From positions 23,459,258 to 23,523,257 of the forward strand of contig CM052354.1 of assembly GCA_028551475.1 (NCBI GenBank): 64,000 nt of DNA. Direction: 5' to 3'. Positions within the stretch are counted from its first letter, which is position 1; each line of letters opens with the position of its first letter. This stretch comes from Casuarina equisetifolia (taxonomy: Eukaryota; Streptophyta; Magnoliopsida; Fagales; Casuarinaceae). Positions 61,106 to 64,000 of this stretch are shown piece by piece. The translations under genes were made by a program, and so were the position numbers. The notes under the pieces were generated by a model. The model was given only the letters and a program-made list of their open reading frames with translations, was not told where the DNA came from and made no database searches.

Positions 61106-62779
61106 ATGAGTCCAGCGCTGCCCTCTAGTCTCCCTTCTCTCCTAGGCTTTAAAGTCATCAGGGCGTCAGGTAAATCAGGGGAGCTGCAACGGGCTCGGTA
61201 CCTGTTCGATAAAATTCATGAACCAGACCTACGTACGTGGACTATCCTAATTTCAGCTTACACACAACATGGGTTTCCCAGGGATGCTATAAAGCTTTAC
61301 TCTTTATTACGAGCGCGAGAAATCGAGCCAGATAAATTAGTACTTCTGTCGGTTGCGAAGGCATGTGCCACTTTGGGCGACATTGTTAAAGCCAAAGAGG
61401 TTCACGCTGATGCGACTCGATTTGGGTTTCATTCGGATACTTTGTTGGGCAATGCATTGATAGATATGTATGCCAAGTGCAAGTGTATTGAGGATGCAAG
61501 GCGGGTTTTTGATAATATGCGGGTGAAAGATGTGGTTTCTTGGACCTCCTTGTCCTCTTGTTACGTAACTTGTCAGCTACCAAGAAAAGGTTTGGAGAAA
61601 TTTCGTGAAATGATGCTAAATGGGGTGAAGCCCAATGTGGTGACGGTGTCATCAATTCTGCCTGGGTGCGCTGAACTCAGAACTCTAAATTTAGGAAGAG
61701 AAGTTCATGGATTTGTTGTGAAGCATGGAATGGGGGAGAACTTATTTGTTTGTAGTGCGCTTGTTAGCATGTATGCTAGTTGTCTAGGCATAAGACAGGC
61801 CCGATTGGTATTTGATAACATGTCTCAACGAGACAGTGTGTTATGGAATGTAATTTTAACAGCATATTTCTCGAATAAACAATGGGAGAAGGGTCTTGAT
61901 GTATTTCATAAGATGAGAAATGAAGGTGTCGTATTGGGCGATGCTTCATGGAATGCTGTGATTGGTGGATGCATACAAAATGGACGAACTGAACAGGGTC
62001 TGAAGATGCTTGGACAGATGCAGGATATGGGTTTCACGCCTAATCAGGTAACAATTACTACTCTTTTACCGGCTTGCACAAGTTGGGAGACCTTAAGAAC
62101 TGGCAAAGAGATTCACGGTTATATCTTTAGGCATAGGTTTAGTGAGGACGTAACGACAGCAACAGCTTTGGTTTTCATGTATGCTAAATGTGGTAACTTG
62201 GAACTTTCAAGAAGGGTCTTCAGTTTGATGCCAAAAAAGGATACTGTAGCTTGGAACACAATTATCATTGCAAACTCTATGCATGGGAAGGGAGAAGAAG
62301 CTTTATTACTTTTTCAGAAAATGTTGGAGTCAGGAACCAAGCCTAATTCTGTTACTTTTTCAGGTGTTTTATCCGGTTGTAGTCATTCACTACTCGTTGA
62401 CGAAGCCCTTTTAATTTTTGGTTCAATGAATAAGGATCACTCAGTGGAGCCTGACACTGATCATTACTCTTGCATGGTTGATGTACTTAGCCGTGCTGGA
62501 CGCGTAGAAGAGGCATATGAGTTTATACAGAAAATGCCTATAGAGCCAACCGCCAGTGCTTGGGGAGCATTGCTTGGTGGATGTCGAGTGCATAAGAATG
62601 TAGAGCTAGCGAAAATTGCAGCAAAGCAACTCTTTGTGATCGAACCTTATAATCCTGGAAACTACATATTGTTATCCAGTGTTTTTGCAGCTGCCAATCT
62701 ATGGGATGATGCCTCAGAAATTAGAAGATTGATGAGAGATAGAGGAATTACAAAAGAACCAGGCTGTAGTTGGCTTTAG
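61106..62779 (+). CDS. PLS-class pentatricopeptide repeat protein, C-terminally truncated
   Basis: Intronless, 557 aa. PPR proteins bind single-stranded RNA in chloroplasts or mitochondria, and PLS members usually direct C-to-U editing. The sequence is a run of P, L and S repeats from about residue 20, with motifs such as RARYLFDKIHEPDLRTWTIL, NALIDMYAKCKCIEDARRVF, VSWTSLSSCYVTC, NALVSMYA-like SALVSMYASC and TALVFMYAKCGNLELSRRVF. An E motif follows (HYSCMVDVLSRAGRVEEAYE, WGALLGGCRVHKNVELAKIA, NYILLSSVFAAANLWDDASE) and the protein ends KEPGCSWL. Members normally continue with E+ and DYW domains, and recognisable remains of these lie downstream in broken frames (next entry). Either the gene now works as an E-type factor that recruits a deaminase in trans, or it is becoming a pseudogene. 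The N-terminus is short, without a clear transit peptide, so targeting is uncertain. Confidence 0.93.
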   Translation: MSPALPSSLPSLLGFKVIRASGKSGELQRARYLFDKIHEPDLRTWTILISAYTQHGFPRDAIKLYSLLRAREIEPDKLVLLSVAKACATLGDIVKAKEVHADATRFGFHSDTLLGNALIDMYAKCKCIEDARRVFDNMRVKDVVSWTSLSSCYVTCQLPRKGLEKFREMMLNGVKPNVVTVSSILPGCAELRTLNLGREVHGFVVKHGMGENLFVCSALVSMYASCLGIRQARLVFDNMSQRDSVLWNVILTAYFSNKQWEKGLDVFHKMRNEGVVLGDASWNAVIGGCIQNGRTEQGLKMLGQMQDMGFTPNQVTITTLLPACTSWETLRTGKEIHGYIFRHRFSEDVTTATALVFMYAKCGNLELSRRVFSLMPKKDTVAWNTIIIANSMHGKGEEALLLFQKMLESGTKPNSVTFSGVLSGCSHSLLVDEALLIFGSMNKDHSVEPDTDHYSCMVDVLSRAGRVEEAYEFIQKMPIEPTASAWGALLGGCRVHKNVELAKIAAKQLFVIEPYNPGNYILLSSVFAAANLWDDASEIRRLMRDRGITKEPGCSWL

Positions 62780-63265
62780 TTGAGGAATACTTTCTACTGT
62801 TCTACTTTAGTGATTAGAAGATGAACATGGTGATAAGATCCTTAAACCTAGAGGTCAGTACTTGTGTTTATCCTGCGTTTCGGTTTCCATAACATTTAGA
62901 GTTTGGAATGTGAGAGAGGCGGTAGATCCTCTCGAGCAATGAAGTGAGGAAATTTTTCTTTTTGGATGAATCGGCTAAAGAGGAATCCGTGGGGTTTCCA
63001 TCTGAATTTGTTCTCGAAGATGTGAATCAAAAAGAGAGAGGGGATCCATTATCACTGCAGGGAAAAGCTTCCTGCTGCTTTTGCAGTACTGAGTAGAATA
63101 GGCAATTGTCAATTCAAGTTATTTAGAAATTATGGATGTACGGGGGGCTGCCATAATGCCACTAAATTCATGACCAAGATTGCTGGTGTGCATATCATTT
63201 GTTAAAGATCTCTTAATGCGTCACCGAGTGAGGAATACAAATTGTTCTTCTCATGTTTTTGGTGC
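62780..63265 (+). pseudogene. Decayed E+ / DYW deaminase domain downstream of the PPR stop
   Basis: Directly after the PPR stop (TAG at 62777-62779) the same frame reads RNTFYCSTLVIRR. A one-base shift then gives DEHGDKIL, together resembling an E+ motif. Further on, in a different frame, 63007 onward reads FVLEDVNQKER, like the FVLQDVDQEEK block. The original PPR frame from 63062 reads EKLPAAFAVLSRIGN and then GCTGGCHNATKFMTKIAGVH (compare CGDCHNA.KF.SKI.G). Another shift at about 63201 gives VKDLLMRHRVRNTNCSSHVF, like the final VRD..RFHHF.NG.CSCGDFW. The HxE zinc site of the deaminase reads CRE or is out of frame. At least four frame changes or stops separate the parts. This is non-functional as a domain. 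Homology is seen by eye against the remembered family consensus. Confidence 0.75.
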
Positions 63266-64000
63266 TTTTCCAATTACACATTATGCGATTGCATGCTGGC
63301 AATGAAGCCAGTTCATGCTACGCTATCGTGGTGGTGCAGACAGCCAAGGGTCATTAGAGTTGTAATCATGGGAGAGCATTGGAGAACTGCTGTTCATCTT
63401 GATCTGGACATAGTCGATTGCAAAATGACAGACGGAATTGTTTGGCTATATCCCTATCAATTACAGACTCATTCGGATGATGATTTCAGACCTGGTGAGT
63501 AACCAAATGATCTTGGTTAGTTTATGAGAAAAGAGAATTTTTTGTTTAAATTTCCTTGGATATTTTATGCAGAAAGAGTTCTTCATCTCCACTGTAGATG
63601 GATCAGAGCTGGCTGTCTGAGATACTGCTTGGGTGCTACGCACGTCCTGTACCTCAGCGGCATTTACATGACTAGACCTATGAGGTCTGATGGAAGCAGA
63701 CAAATTTAGTCAAGCCTGCTACAGTAACGAGAAAAACAAAGTTTTGATACCGCACGTAAGTCATTGTTGGTAGAAATCCAGGTTGTTGGGAAGCCGGACA
63801 ACCACCATACTCTTTTTTGGTCTTGTTTCATAGGCTACAAGTCAAATTATAATTACAGAGGTCTATTTATTTATATTCAATAAGCCTTCTGTTTTATACA
63901 TTATCAAATGACTTTTGAATTAATTCTTTTAGGTAAAGAGGGTTTAACTTTTTCCTTAAAAATGACTATTAAGAGAAAAGAACATTTGAATATATTAAAT
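63266..64000. other. Region right of the PPR locus to the window edge
   Basis: After the DYW remains there are only frames of up to 86 codons without recognisable motifs, and AT content rises toward the end. I see no gene, RNA or clear repeat. A gene starting to the right of the window cannot be excluded. Confidence 0.45.

Overview
The window is nuclear DNA of a flowering plant, probably a non-grass angiosperm. The genes are spaced and mostly split by introns with GT..AG borders, the intergenic DNA is AT-rich with many microsatellites and decayed repeats, and every recognised protein belongs to a plant family. No bacterial, viral or organellar segment, CRISPR array, rRNA or tRNA was recognised. 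All exon models below were spliced by hand, and each keeps reading frame across every junction.

Layout. 1740-5426 (-) is an intronless BRI1-LIKE brassinosteroid receptor kinase. After a long non-coding stretch with tandem repeats comes 12544-13044 (+), an RraA-like/HMG aldolase protein whose leader seems to contain a large intron. 13981-18080 (+) is a four-exon F-box/LRR protein. 18869-22960 (-) is COP9 signalosome subunit 6 in nine exons. Only 460 bp away, head to head, is 23421-34304 (+), the fifteen-exon peroxisomal import receptor PEX5. 37748-39124 (-) is an intronless GRAS gene of the LATERAL SUPPRESSOR type. 43923-48193 (-) is a five-exon PP2C phosphatase with an N-myristoylation signal. 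51402-57527 (-) is a seven-exon BTB/POZ protein. 59376-59684 (-) is a small seed-maturation-type protein. 61106-62779 (+) is an intronless PLS-class pentatricopeptide repeat protein.

Functional context. The genes do not form one pathway. There is a hormone receptor, two putative ubiquitin-pathway components (F-box, BTB), a regulator of cullin ligases (CSN6), an organelle import receptor, an axillary meristem regulator, a phosphatase and a putative RNA-editing factor. The gene order itself is informative. From memory, CSN6A and PEX5 are neighbours in Arabidopsis with an RraA-like gene close by, and LAS and a BRL gene lie close together on another chromosome, so this window may preserve an older combined order.

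The most notable new observation is downstream of the PPR gene. The reading frame stops right after the E-motif end, yet the next ~480 bp still encode, in broken frames, recognisable remains of an E+ and DYW deaminase domain. Other points are an AUGA overlap between a short upstream ORF and the receptor kinase start, possible regulatory DNA on both sides of the LAS-type gene, a diverged repeat pair at 49.3-50.5 kb, a ~220-bp degenerate tandem repeat at 57.8-58.4 kb, and a run of 27 C in a phosphatase intron. Nothing seen amounts to a wholly new biological system.
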